Origin: Legionellales bacterium
Lineage (GTDB): Bacteria; Pseudomonadota; Gammaproteobacteria; DSM-16500
Length of the DNA: 55,206 nucleotides
Direction: 5' to 3'
NCBI GenBank assembly: GCA_947478495.1
Contig: CANJVW010000006.1
Location: 1-55,206, forward strand
Made by a program: the position numbers and the translations under genes
In this document: positions 1-7,660 of the stretch, one piece after another
How the letters are laid out: each line of letters begins with the position of its first letter
Position numbering within the stretch: the first letter of the stretch is position 1
The notes under the pieces: model-generated
Databases searched by the model: none
Told to the model about the DNA's origin: nothing
What the model saw: the letters and a program-made list of their open reading frames with translations, nothing else

Positions 1-999
1 AGATTCCTCTTCTAGTGCTAGATAGCGTCTTTTCTCCTCAGCTATTAACTGATTTAGGCGCTCAGTTTCTTGTTGTGCTGCACATATCTCTGTCCTTAAT
101 CTATCCATGCTCAGATATAGAGCTTGTTCTTTCTCTTCATGTGCTCTTTTTTGTTCTTGCTGTTGTCTATTAATCTTTTCTAATTGAGAGGATATTTTTT
201 CAACTGTCTTAGCAGCTTCTTGTGATTTTTTAAGTTCGGCAGAAATGTTTGCATTGTTTGATATTGACTGGTCGAGAACATTCTGTATGTTTGCCGACAG
301 AACTTTGGCTTGCTCCAGACCAGCTTCCGCTTTGGTTAAGCGACTAGAGAGATCCTGAATTTGCTGTGACATGCCCTCGCTTTTAATAAACTGGGGAATG
401 ATAACTGCTTGAAGATGCTGTAAGCACGTTTGATTTAGTTTTTCTTTGTCCGCTGGAGTTTCAGCAAGCGCCGCTTCATGTTCAGCGCAAATTTTTTGTA
501 ACTGGGCAAGAAGATCCTTTCTAGCCGCATTCGCTTCATCAAGCACAGTCTGCATTTTCTGAAGCAGATCTTTTGCAAAATACTCTAGATATTCTTTAAA
601 ATACCTTAAAAAATCTTTCTGCTCCCTGTAAACTGATTGAGCGCCTTTTCTCTGACATGCTACGAATGCCGGTAATGTATAAATTTTTTTAAAAACAGCT
701 ATTATTTCTGGATATGGCTGAAGACATGAAGGGTCAAGTAGTGCTAAATGAAGCGCTTCTCGCCGCCGCCGTTTTTTTGGTTCAACAGTTTGATCAAAAT
801 TTAGTCGTCGAGGTTGAGCGCTGGGGAATGGTGATTTGTCTCGCTCTGATGGTAGAGGGCAAGAGGGTGATCTCGCGCTTTCTTTTTCTTTTAATTTAGA
901 CCGCCCTCTTAAAGTCGTCGAAGGGTTGCGAATTAAATCAACAAGGTCAGAGCTAGGCGCCGCCGCTTGATTTGAACCATCTTTTGATCCGCTTATCAC
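1..999 (-). CDS. Coiled-coil protein, C-terminus cut by window edge
   Basis: An open frame runs on the minus strand from a GTG at 999 to the window edge, giving 333 residues with no stop, so this is the N-terminal part of a longer protein. The GTG follows a GGGGGAG ribosome-binding motif closely; no ATG lies between it and the upstream in-frame stop. Residues 1-80 are Ser/Pro/Arg-rich and look disordered, ending in a basic KKRRRR cluster near 79-84. Residues about 120-333 are almost entirely heptad-type helix rich in Gln, Glu, Lys and Leu, with one break near 205-215. No known domain or signal peptide is visible. The layout (basic disordered head, then coiled coil) matches its neighbours at 1200-2039 and 5602-6855, so a membrane hairpin may follow beyond the edge. 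Function unknown; a secreted effector is a guess from context. Confidence 0.75.
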   Translation of the reverse strand, partial: MISGSKDGSNQAAAPSSDLVDLIRNPSTTLRGRSKLKEKESARSPSCPLPSERDKSPFPSAQPRRLNFDQTVEPKKRRRREALHLALLDPSCLQPYPEIIAVFKKIYTLPAFVACQRKGAQSVYREQKDFLRYFKEYLEYFAKDLLQKMQTVLDEANAARKDLLAQLQKICAEHEAALAETPADKEKLNQTCLQHLQAVIIPQFIKSEGMSQQIQDLSSRLTKAEAGLEQAKVLSANIQNVLDQSISNNANISAELKKSQEAAKTVEKISSQLEKINRQQQEQKRAHEEKEQALYLSMDRLRTEICAAQQETERLNQLIAEEKRRYLALEEES

Positions 1000-1150
1000 G
1001 CACTCCCCCTATACATTATTTATAGTATTTTATTTTGCTCGAAGTGTATCAGAAGAGCATATGCAATCCAAGGACATTGAGTTTGAATTGACGGTGTATA
1101 TAGTGTGACAGCCAGAGTTCACCTGGTTATAAAATTTGTTTAGCGAATCA

Positions 1151-1169
1151 CCTCTCCCGCAAGGGGAGA
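1151..1169. repeat. Small hairpin CTCCC-GCAAG-GGGAG
   Basis: A short inverted repeat with five-base arms lies 32 bases beyond the stop of the minus-strand gene that ends at 1200. No T-run follows on that strand, so it is more likely a dispersed palindrome than an intrinsic terminator. The rest of 1000-1199 is AT-rich intergenic sequence. Confidence 0.35.
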
Positions 1170-1199
1170 TATGACAAGAAGGTGCGGGGCATACTGCTC

Positions 1200-2039
1200 T
1201 TAGGATAGCGCTGGTTTTGAGTGATGACTATTCAATATCCCTGTGCTGCATGCTATCAGAGCCTCTTTGGATTGATTTCTCTCGCTAAAAAAAGTCCATG
1301 ATCTATGGACACTGCATGCCGCACCCGCAATCAGCAAACCTTCAGCTAACAATAAAGTATTGTATTGCGCTATTATCATGGCAGGCAATGTCCCGCTGCT
1401 CAATGCGATGCCACCGCCTGAAGCTAAAAAAACCATAAGTCCAGCTAATAGCAGTGCATTTCTCACGCGATTTGACGTTCTTTTAAAGTCAAATCTTTTG
1501 CTTGGCTGAGCTTGTTTTAGCTGGTTCTCAATATGGGATCTGTATTCCTGATACATCTGCATCTCGTTATGTTTTGCGCAAATAGGTTGAACAGATAAGA
1601 AAAGTAGGTCTATTAATGCCTGAATTTTTTCTTTTGATACTGAATCTTGACCAGCTAATTCCGTCTTACATTTATTATTTTCTGCAGTGAGAGAATTTAT
1701 TTCTGCTGCGTTCTGACTTAACTTTTGCTTCAATTGATTTTTTTCTTTTGATTCCTCAGTCAACCAGGACTGCAGGGAGGCATTGCTGGTCAGTAAGCTA
1801 CTGCACTCTAAATTAGCATCTTCTAACTCATTTTTTAAAAGTTTAATTTTGTTTTGTAAATCGACAGGTCTCTCGCTTGCGTTCCTAGTGAGTCTTGGTG
1901 AAGATTGTTCAGTGTCTCTCGCTTTTGAGGGCCCTTTCTTTTTTGGACTCAAGATCACGGGCTCGCTCTGTCTGCGACCTCTTTTTCTAGATGACCCAAT
2001 CAATTGTGGGTCTGGATTTGCTGATGAGAGCATATTCAT
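1200..2039 (-). CDS. Coiled-coil protein with C-terminal membrane hairpin
   Basis: This 279-residue protein has four parts: a basic, Ser-rich head (1-58, with an RKRGRR cluster at 18-23), a coiled coil (about 60-128), a linker helix, and two hydrophobic segments (about 194-214 and 218-243) followed by a 35-residue polar tail. The last 120 residues align by eye with the C-terminus of the protein at 5602-6855. Both carry MY-x-E-Y/F, then FDFK, then VRNALL leading into the first membrane segment, IAQ and LL-x-E in the second, and F-S-E-x-N-x-x-K-A-L after it. The pair therefore defines a small paralogous family. A basic head, coiled coil and tight membrane hairpin resemble the general plan of host-membrane-inserted effectors, but no homologue is recognised and the function is unknown. 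The ATG follows a weak GGA. Confidence 0.8.
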   Translation of the reverse strand: MNMLSSANPDPQLIGSSRKRGRRQSEPVILSPKKKGPSKARDTEQSSPRLTRNASERPVDLQNKIKLLKNELEDANLECSSLLTSNASLQSWLTEESKEKNQLKQKLSQNAAEINSLTAENNKCKTELAGQDSVSKEKIQALIDLLFLSVQPICAKHNEMQMYQEYRSHIENQLKQAQPSKRFDFKRTSNRVRNALLLAGLMVFLASGGGIALSSGTLPAMIIAQYNTLLLAEGLLIAGAACSVHRSWTFFSERNQSKEALIACSTGILNSHHSKPALS

Positions 2040-2100
2040 TTATTCCGTTTTATTGAATTAATTTATTATTAACGAGCAAGTCAGTTGTTATGTCAATTTT

Positions 2101-2172
2101 TGACGCGTCTAATTCTCTACAATGTTATACAATTTGTCCAGCGTTAATCATGGAATGGGTGAAAAAATTATT
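2101..2172 (-). pseudogene. Decayed fragment of truA
   Basis: Two exact 12-base blocks, at 2105-2116 and 2131-2142, match blocks in intact truA (7251-7262 and 7277-7288) at identical spacing. The match continues at lower identity on both sides. Read on the minus strand, the fragment spells truA-like residues (INAGQI, then a stop, then HCRELDA) against INAGQITWYCLELDA in the intact gene. It carries an in-frame stop and is too short to work. Its presence 5 kb from truA points to a past partial duplication or rearrangement that built the island between them. Confidence 0.7.
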
Positions 2173-2199
2173 AATAGATCAAGATATTGGCACAGACGA

Positions 2200-3774
2200 T
2201 TACATTTTACGGCGCTGTGACTCTGGTTTTTCAACCATTTCAAAATCATCGTCGTCTTTTTTTTCAACGGATTCTGATTTATGATCTTTTGGCTCAGAGA
2301 TTTTTTCCATGTCATGCTCTGATAACGGTGGCCTATCTCTCGTGAAACCGGATATGGATTGCACTATCTCTCTGTCGTCTAAAATCAAACGATGCCCATG
2401 CTCCACTCCTTCCAATATACCTTTTAACGACTTTGTTACGCTGGAATCGCCAAAAATACGTGAGTCTTGTTTCTTGGATTTCTCTATACATTGATTAAAA
2501 TCATGGAAGAACTGCTCGACATTGCCGTCTTGATGAAATTGATCGATAACCTGTTTGGCCTCTGTTCTGACAGCCTGTTTTTGGGGGTCGCTTATTTTTA
2601 TTGTTAATTCTGCAAAATAACCCGATATCGCTACTTCACCTACAAATATATTTTTAACCTGCTGAGGGGTTAATGGAGGCTCAAAACTCGCAGATGATGC
2701 GGCTTTGGGAGTGGGCGGCGATATCAGCGCTGTCAATTTTCCCCATGCTTTCTTAATAGCGCTAAAAAGTAAGTTGGTGTCTTCATTTACCATTTTCGCT
2801 TCAAATTGTCGGTGAAAAACATGATTAGAAAACGTATTATTTTTTGCTGCAGCTTTTAGCATACCTAATAATATTTTGGATTTATCAGGATCCGTTTCGC
2901 GCATCGCGACAACGCTATCTGACAATGCAGCGAGCGCGTCGAGTTGTTGTAATTTTTCTTTGATCAGCGGCATCATTTTTATTTTAAGCCCTGGATGCCC
3001 TTCGGGAAACGCTTTATCAAAATGTGCTGCGTAGGAACCGCGGTTTTTATCATTAGCTAATGATTGGCTTAATTCATGAACGGAATCATGTATCTGTACG
3101 GCTACACGGTCCTCAGTATCGGAATCACCAAGACCCACATCAATTAAGCCCTTTAATACTCCAGCCCTTTCTTTCATTGCATCGATACTTTTCATAACAC
3201 TTTGAAAAATAACCGACTGGGAGACATCAACACCGGGATCATCCACCTCTACCCAGTCCTCTTCTATGGAGCTCACTAATTTCGCCCTATCTTCTTTTGA
3301 AATAGGCGGTAACATACACTCTTTATATTCCACAGTGATTGCATCTATTGTATCTTGCAATAATTTAGTCACGGTAGCATCTTTTGACTGCGTGATATAC
3401 GTATTCATTTTTTGAGAAAAAACATCAAAATTACGATCCATTTTAAACATCGCAATGGCTGCGGTAGCATTTAACATCGCATCATTATTTATAGGATCCT
3501 TATCGCCTACCGCCAATGTTCCCACATAGTGCGACAAAGGGTATTGTTTAAAAATATTAAAAAGTTGATCTCTTGATAACCGAATGCTCTGCGCGACCTG
3601 AGGCGACTTTTTGGGTGCTTCTACATTCTCGACTTTAACTTCTTTGGTCTGTAAGCGATCTCTATTAGGATCGGGCGGTTGATAGGATTCACCACGCCCC
3701 TCTCTGTCTATCTTCCGCACTTCCTCGGTACCAAAAGATACTTGTTTTTTAACTTTTGACGGTCCGCTTTTCAT
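2200..3774 (-). CDS. 524-residue protein with internally duplicated domain
   Basis: The protein has a basic, charged head (1-60), a globular helical body and a very acidic tail (495-524). Residues about 66-146 and 368-457 align with each other. Each has L-S/T-x-x-Q-L/V-x-NIF near its start, Y-x-x-x-L, a DP turn, then a run ending D/G-N-x-x-x-F-x-x-x-x-N-x-x-I-x-x-SK and V-T-K-x-L. This is an internal duplication. Two acidic motifs, EEDWVEV (171-177) and DDDDFEMV (507-514), fit the consensus of eukaryotic LC3-interacting regions (W/F-x-x-V after acidic residues), but such short motifs also arise by chance. There is no signal peptide or membrane segment. The start ATG lies just after AGGAGAAAA. 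It is not a recognised family; a translocated effector is plausible from context only. Confidence 0.8.
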   Translation of the reverse strand: MKSGPSKVKKQVSFGTEEVRKIDREGRGESYQPPDPNRDRLQTKEVKVENVEAPKKSPQVAQSIRLSRDQLFNIFKQYPLSHYVGTLAVGDKDPINNDAMLNATAAIAMFKMDRNFDVFSQKMNTYITQSKDATVTKLLQDTIDAITVEYKECMLPPISKEDRAKLVSSIEEDWVEVDDPGVDVSQSVIFQSVMKSIDAMKERAGVLKGLIDVGLGDSDTEDRVAVQIHDSVHELSQSLANDKNRGSYAAHFDKAFPEGHPGLKIKMMPLIKEKLQQLDALAALSDSVVAMRETDPDKSKILLGMLKAAAKNNTFSNHVFHRQFEAKMVNEDTNLLFSAIKKAWGKLTALISPPTPKAASSASFEPPLTPQQVKNIFVGEVAISGYFAELTIKISDPQKQAVRTEAKQVIDQFHQDGNVEQFFHDFNQCIEKSKKQDSRIFGDSSVTKSLKGILEGVEHGHRLILDDREIVQSISGFTRDRPPLSEHDMEKISEPKDHKSESVEKKDDDDFEMVEKPESQRRKM

Positions 3775-3887
3775 GTTTTTCTCCTAACATGGTCAAACCA
3801 GGACAATAGGAGTATAGCAGGAGATGGGGATTTTGCTGTTTTGAGAGACTATTTCCGCCTTTTCCGCGCAGCGCAGAATCAATTTAT

Positions 3888-3924
3888 ATGAACGATACTG
3901 TCATATTTCGACAGTATCATTCAT
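3888..3924. promoter_or_regulatory. Upstream operator palindrome of abiE operon
   Basis: An inverted repeat with 15-base arms (3888-3902 and 3910-3924, one mismatch, 7-base spacer) has the perfect core GATACTGTC / GACAGTATC. It ends just upstream of the predicted -35 box. AbiEi antitoxins are known to bind inverted repeats in their own promoter and repress it, so this is the probable autoregulatory site. Confidence 0.65.
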
Positions 3925-3929
3925 AAATA

Positions 3930-3957
3930 TTGAAAATATACAATATTATGCTATAGT
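3930..3957 (+). promoter_or_regulatory. Predicted sigma-70 promoter of abiE operon
   Basis: TTGAAA (3930-3935) and TATAGT (3952-3957) are separated by 16 bases. The promoter sits exactly between the two palindromes, so protein bound at both would flank or cover it. Confidence 0.55.
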
Positions 3958-3967
3958 TTAGTCTATA

Positions 3968-3989
3968 ACTGTCATAAAATGACAGTATC
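3968..3989. promoter_or_regulatory. Second operator palindrome of abiE operon
   Basis: ACTGTCA (3968-3974) and TGACAGT (3980-3986) form a second inverted repeat, and the right half continues as TGACAGTATC, the same sequence as in the upstream operator. It lies around or just after the expected transcription start. It overlaps an ATG at 3979 that is in frame with abiEi but has no ribosome-binding site, which argues for the start at 4000. Confidence 0.6.
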
Positions 3990-3999
3990 GAGGCAATAT

Positions 4000-4641
4000 A
4001 TGAAAACATCGCTTGAGCGAACGTTGCAACGCCACCCCTATCCGTACGTAACCAATACGGAGATCAAGGTATTGCTCAACAGCACAGTAGATAGCCGTTA
4101 TAGCAAAGTTAAACGGCTGTTGGAGCAAGGGCAATTGCTACATATCCGAAGGGGGTTATATTGCCTCACTGAACGAGCTGGATATACAAGAAAGCCCCAT
4201 TCTTTTGAGCTAGCAGATCACATTTATGGACCGTCCTATATTAGCCTTGAATCAGCGCTAAGCTTTCATCAATTAATCCCTGAGGCAGTTTACACCACAA
4301 CGAGCGTCACCATTAAACGCTCGAAAGAATTTCATACGCCACTGGGTGTTTTTAGCTATCTGCGCTTGCCTGCGATTGATTTTTTTACTGAGGTAGAACT
4401 TGTCAAAGAAAATGATTATCAATTTTTCATCGCAAAACCTTGGAAAGCGATTTGTGATTATGTATTCTGTTACAAAAAAGATTGGCACAGCCTTGAACCC
4501 TTATCAAAAAGCTTAAGATTAGACTGTGACAATTTACCCATTTTACGCGATGAAGATATTCAATTGTTTGACGACTACTATCACCACAAACGACTTAGCC
4601 GCTTTTTAAAAGGCATTAAAACCGAACTATCTGACAGATGA
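4000..4641 (+). CDS. abiEi: AbiEi-type antitoxin / autorepressor
   Basis: This is the antitoxin and transcriptional repressor of a type IV AbiE toxin-antitoxin pair. The N-terminal ~65 residues form a winged-helix region ending in RRGLYCL, the characteristic turn of AbiEi proteins. The remaining ~145 residues match the family's C-terminal domain, with IYGPSYISLESALSFH and a KRSKEF segment. An ATG at 3979 is in frame but lies inside a palindrome. The ATG at 4000 is preceded by GAGG six bases away and is preferred, giving 213 residues. The toxin gene follows after nine bases. In characterised AbiE systems the antitoxin does not bind the toxin but represses the operon; the two palindromes upstream fit this. 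Confidence 0.85.
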   Translation: MKTSLERTLQRHPYPYVTNTEIKVLLNSTVDSRYSKVKRLLEQGQLLHIRRGLYCLTERAGYTRKPHSFELADHIYGPSYISLESALSFHQLIPEAVYTTTSVTIKRSKEFHTPLGVFSYLRLPAIDFFTEVELVKENDYQFFIAKPWKAICDYVFCYKKDWHSLEPLSKSLRLDCDNLPILRDEDIQLFDDYYHHKRLSRFLKGIKTELSDR

Positions 4642-4650
4642 GATTAAACA

Positions 4651-5502
4651 ATGAGCATCGCTGTTATCCAACAAAGACTGCTGACTTATCAAGCTAAAAG
4701 CATTGTTGAGCAGGAAAATGCACTTAAAGAGATCGCGCAAGAAATTGCATTAATGGCGCTTGCGCGCGCCGAGTTTTTTACTATTGCCGCCTTTCAGGGA
4801 GGCACCTCTTTAAGAATTCTATATGGATTAGAGCGATTCTCAGAAGACCTAGATTTTGTTTTATTAAAACCAGATAAGTATTTTAACTGGGATATTTATA
4901 TTAAAAATATGACCGAAGAGTTTTCTACATATGGGTTTACGTTAGAAGCAATCAATAAAACAAAACTGGACAAAGCAGTTAAAACGACTTTTCTAAAGGC
5001 AGATTCAACGGGTGGTATGTTAATTTTAAAAGATACAAGAACAAACCGCCCCACATTGAAAATTAAATTAGAAATTGACACCAACCCACCCGCTGGTTCC
5101 ACTGTTGAATTGAAATATTTAGATTTTCCTCTACCTGTCAGCATACAAACACAAGATCTGCCAAGCTTATTTTCTGGTAAAGTTCATGCCCTGCTTTGCC
5201 GTGATTACGTTAAAGGAAGAGATTGGTATGATTTCGCTTGGTATGTTTCACGAAAAACGGCTATTAATTTTTTTCTTTTCAGTCATGCTATTCAACAAAA
5301 AGGACCTTGGAAAAACCAAGGTATCGTTATGACGCCGGAATGGTTATTGCAGGCGCTCACATCAAAAATTAAAGGCATAGACTGGGTTGCTGCAAAAAAA
5401 GATGTTGCTCGATTTTTAAAGCCTTCTGTCCTGCCCTCATTAGAGGTATGGTCAACAGAATTTTTCTTGTCGCGCGTTGAGATATTGTCAAAATATTTAT
5501 GA
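4651..5502 (+). CDS. abiEii: AbiEii-type nucleotidyltransferase toxin
   Basis: This is the toxin partner of the AbiE system. AbiEii toxins belong to the DNA polymerase beta-like nucleotidyltransferase superfamily, and members have been shown to modify tRNA 3' ends and stop growth. The signature is clear: GGTSLR at 50-55 followed by RFSEDLDF (62-69), with the catalytic-type pair D66 and D68. A later motif, KVHALLCRDYVKGRDWYD, is also typical of the family. The length, 283 residues, is normal for the family. No frameshift or missing motif is seen, so the system appears intact. It sits among accessory genes, consistent with arrival by transfer, possibly as a phage-defence or maintenance module. 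Confidence 0.88.
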   Translation: MSIAVIQQRLLTYQAKSIVEQENALKEIAQEIALMALARAEFFTIAAFQGGTSLRILYGLERFSEDLDFVLLKPDKYFNWDIYIKNMTEEFSTYGFTLEAINKTKLDKAVKTTFLKADSTGGMLILKDTRTNRPTLKIKLEIDTNPPAGSTVELKYLDFPLPVSIQTQDLPSLFSGKVHALLCRDYVKGRDWYDFAWYVSRKTAINFFLFSHAIQQKGPWKNQGIVMTPEWLLQALTSKIKGIDWVAAKKDVARFLKPSVLPSLEVWSTEFFLSRVEILSKYL

Positions 5503-5553
5503 CGCGCCTTCTGGGCGAAATGATCTATTTTTCGAGTGTCAGCCAAGCGCGGA

Positions 5554-5579
5554 ATGGGTCCCCGCCTTCGCGGGGATGA
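5554..5579. repeat. Single arm of the dispersed GC-rich palindrome
   Basis: ATGGGTCCCCGCCTTCGCGG followed by GGATGA forms a hairpin (CCCCGC / GCGGGG, loop CTTC). It is one half of the bipartite element found complete at 8593-8684 and elsewhere. No matching left arm is seen nearby. It sits between abiEii and the next minus-strand gene. Confidence 0.7.
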
Positions 5580-5601
5580 GATTCTTAACTTGACGCCATC
5601 G

Positions 5602-6855
5602 CTAGCGATTAGCAGCTAATCTTTCTTTTCGTGCATTGAAATCTGCATTGAGCAGAGCTTTTTGGGGGTTATTGCTCTCGCTAAATAAGGTGGCTGCCTT
5701 GAAGGTACTCAACATCGCACCCGTGCCCAGTACGATCTCAAGCAAAAGAAGGTGTTGCGCTATTATTGCGATGGGCGGTATCAATACTCCACAACTCAAT
5801 GCTGCACAGACTCCAAATAAAGGAGCCGCAAGAAGCACAGCGAACAGCAACGCATTTCTCACGGGATGTGATATAGAAAGACCTTTGAAATCAAATGAGC
5901 CAACATCAAACTGTGGATTCTCATCAAAGCAGCGTTTAAATTCGTTATACATCGTCGTCTCGCCATATACTTCGCAAATCCCTGCGGCAAGCATGAAACA
6001 TTTATCTATCGATACCTTTTCCCCAAGCTTCCGCTGGGCTTCCTGCGCCCGTTCTTCTGCACTCGCCTCGACCGAAGCAAGTTGAGTGGCAAGAGCGTCT
6101 CTTTCTTGTTGGATCACGTTCAATTGCTCGCCGATGGACAGAGTATCCGCTAGGTCACCTACAATTGATGCCGATTCCCTGGATTCAAATTCCTTGAGTA
6201 ATTGCTGTTGAAATTCAGGAAATTTCGAGGACATCTCGCTCACTGCTTTTTCTGCTTGCTCTTTCACTAATTCCAGCTGTGCTTCAAGTAACGCTACCGC
6301 AACGAGCTGAGCGCTTACCAATGAAGATAGCTTCTCTTCTACGGATTGTTTTTCTGAACTTTCCAGCTCGAAAAGCCGAGCAGCATATTCACCGTTGGTT
6401 TTTGATAAGTTCTTCGCTCTATCCTTTAAGACCTGCAATTCATTGCATAATTTTTGAATGACCAATTTTTCTATCGTATTGAGATCTCCCAATTGTTTCC
6501 GGATGTCGACTCTGTCCGTGGGTGATAGTAACCGATTTTTTTTATAGAAAAGCAATCCCTCTGTTTTTCTTACCTGGCTTTTTACTGACATCAGAATTTT
6601 CTCGTACGATGAAACTGCTAACTCAGTTGATATAGTATTCTTTTGGTTGTTTGGTGTTTTAACCATAAAAAAAATTGTTTTTTTATCGGGTGATCGGAGG
6701 AGCGACGCCTGCAATGTAGAAGATTTTGATGGTGCGCGAATAATTGGCATGCGTGAGGGTGTAGGGAATGCCTGATTGTTTATTGAAGATCCTTTTCTTG
6801 CAGACTTTGGCGATTTTCTATTTCTTGCTGGAGTTTCGTTGTATTGCGAAAACAT
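5602..6855 (-). CDS. Coiled-coil protein with C-terminal membrane hairpin (paralogue)
   Basis: The 417 residues form a basic, Pro/Ser-rich disordered head (1-55), a long helical coiled-coil stretch (about 120-280), and a C-terminal domain (about 296-417) shared with the protein at 1200-2039. The shared landmarks are MYNEF (302-306), FDFK (321-324), PVRNALLFA (331-339), hydrophobic segments at about 334-354 and 358-384, and FSESN-x-x-x-KALL (391-402). The coiled-coil parts of the two proteins are not obviously alike, so the C-terminal module is the conserved unit. The gene starts 25 bases after truA ends on the same strand, with a good GAAGGGG ribosome-binding site, and may be read through from truA. 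No known family is recognised; membrane insertion by the hairpin is inferred. Confidence 0.8.
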   Translation of the reverse strand: MFSQYNETPARNRKSPKSARKGSSINNQAFPTPSRMPIIRAPSKSSTLQASLLRSPDKKTIFFMVKTPNNQKNTISTELAVSSYEKILMSVKSQVRKTEGLLFYKKNRLLSPTDRVDIRKQLGDLNTIEKLVIQKLCNELQVLKDRAKNLSKTNGEYAARLFELESSEKQSVEEKLSSLVSAQLVAVALLEAQLELVKEQAEKAVSEMSSKFPEFQQQLLKEFESRESASIVGDLADTLSIGEQLNVIQQERDALATQLASVEASAEERAQEAQRKLGEKVSIDKCFMLAAGICEVYGETTMYNEFKRCFDENPQFDVGSFDFKGLSISHPVRNALLFAVLLAAPLFGVCAALSCGVLIPPIAIIAQHLLLLEIVLGTGAMLSTFKAATLFSESNNPQKALLNADFNARKERLAANR

Positions 6856-6880
6856 GATTTCCCCTTCGCTCTATTTTTAA

Positions 6881-7660
6881 TTAAATGATTTTTTTATCGG
6901 TATCAAATAGAACTTGATATCTTGGCGGATAAGTAACCCCTACCAAATAAAGCCCTGCGGCCAGAGCCGTAATCGAGGCTTTTCGTCGATCTCGCGCCTC
7001 CAATACTTGTGCAACCCAATCAGGTGGTTGGCGCCCTATCCCGACTTCCAGCAATGTCCCTACGATATTACGGACCATGTGGTGTAAGAACGCATTGGCT
7101 GTAATATTAATAATAATTTGATGATTCTCTCGAACCACAGTGATCGAGTGAATACAGCGAATCGGTGTTTTTGATTCACACTGGGATGAACGAAACGAGG
7201 TAAAATCATGCTCACCGATTAACAGTTGGGCCGCTTCATTCATTTTGAGTGCGTCTAATTCTAGGCAGTACCACGTAATTTGTCCAGCATTGATCGCGGG
7301 GCGTGTTGTACGGTTATCGATAATGTAGCGATAAGATCGCGATAATGCGTCAAAGCGCGCGTGAAATGTATCATCTACTTCATAGACATTGCGCACCGCA
7401 ATCGCGGGTGGCAGGTAGGCATTGACGCCAAACACCCATGCTTTTAACGCACGAGTGGCGGTCGTATCGTAATGTACTATTTGATGAGTCGCGTGTACGC
7501 CCGCATCGGTTCTGCCGGCACAAAATACTGTGATTTTTTCATCCGCGACGCGGCTTAATGCTGATTCTAAGTGTTCTTGAATGCTGGGCCGATTTTTTTG
7601 AAATTGCCAGCCGTGAAATGCGCTGCCGTTGTATTCAATGCGTAAAGCGAAACGGGTCAT
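6881..7660 (-). CDS. truA: tRNA pseudouridine(38-40) synthase TruA
   Basis: TruA converts uridines 38-40 in the anticodon stem-loop of many tRNAs to pseudouridine. The N-terminal YNGSAFHGWQFQ and the catalytic-aspartate motif CAGRTDAGVHA are textbook, as are FHARFDALSRSYRY and HMVRNIVGTLLEVG further on. The frame is open upstream, but those residues come from the inverted repeat of the neighbouring cassette, so translation should begin at 7660 (MTRFALRIEYNG), giving 259 residues. This ATG overlaps the stop of the DUF559 gene as ATGA, so the two may be translationally coupled since the cassette inserted. A decayed copy of part of this gene lies at 2101-2172. Confidence 0.96.
   Translation of the reverse strand: MTRFALRIEYNGSAFHGWQFQKNRPSIQEHLESALSRVADEKITVFCAGRTDAGVHATHQIVHYDTTATRALKAWVFGVNAYLPPAIAVRNVYEVDDTFHARFDALSRSYRYIIDNRTTRPAINAGQITWYCLELDALKMNEAAQLLIGEHDFTSFRSSQCESKTPIRCIHSITVVRENHQIIINITANAFLHHMVRNIVGTLLEVGIGRQPPDWVAQVLEARDRRKASITALAAGLYLVGVTYPPRYQVLFDTDKKII

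Noticed and set aside
2057-2073. GTTAATAATAAATTAAT on the minus strand resembles the PmrA box of Legionella/Coxiella
   Set aside because: It ends only about 18 bases before the start codon at 2039, too close for a PmrA site at -35, and the region is simply AT-rich.
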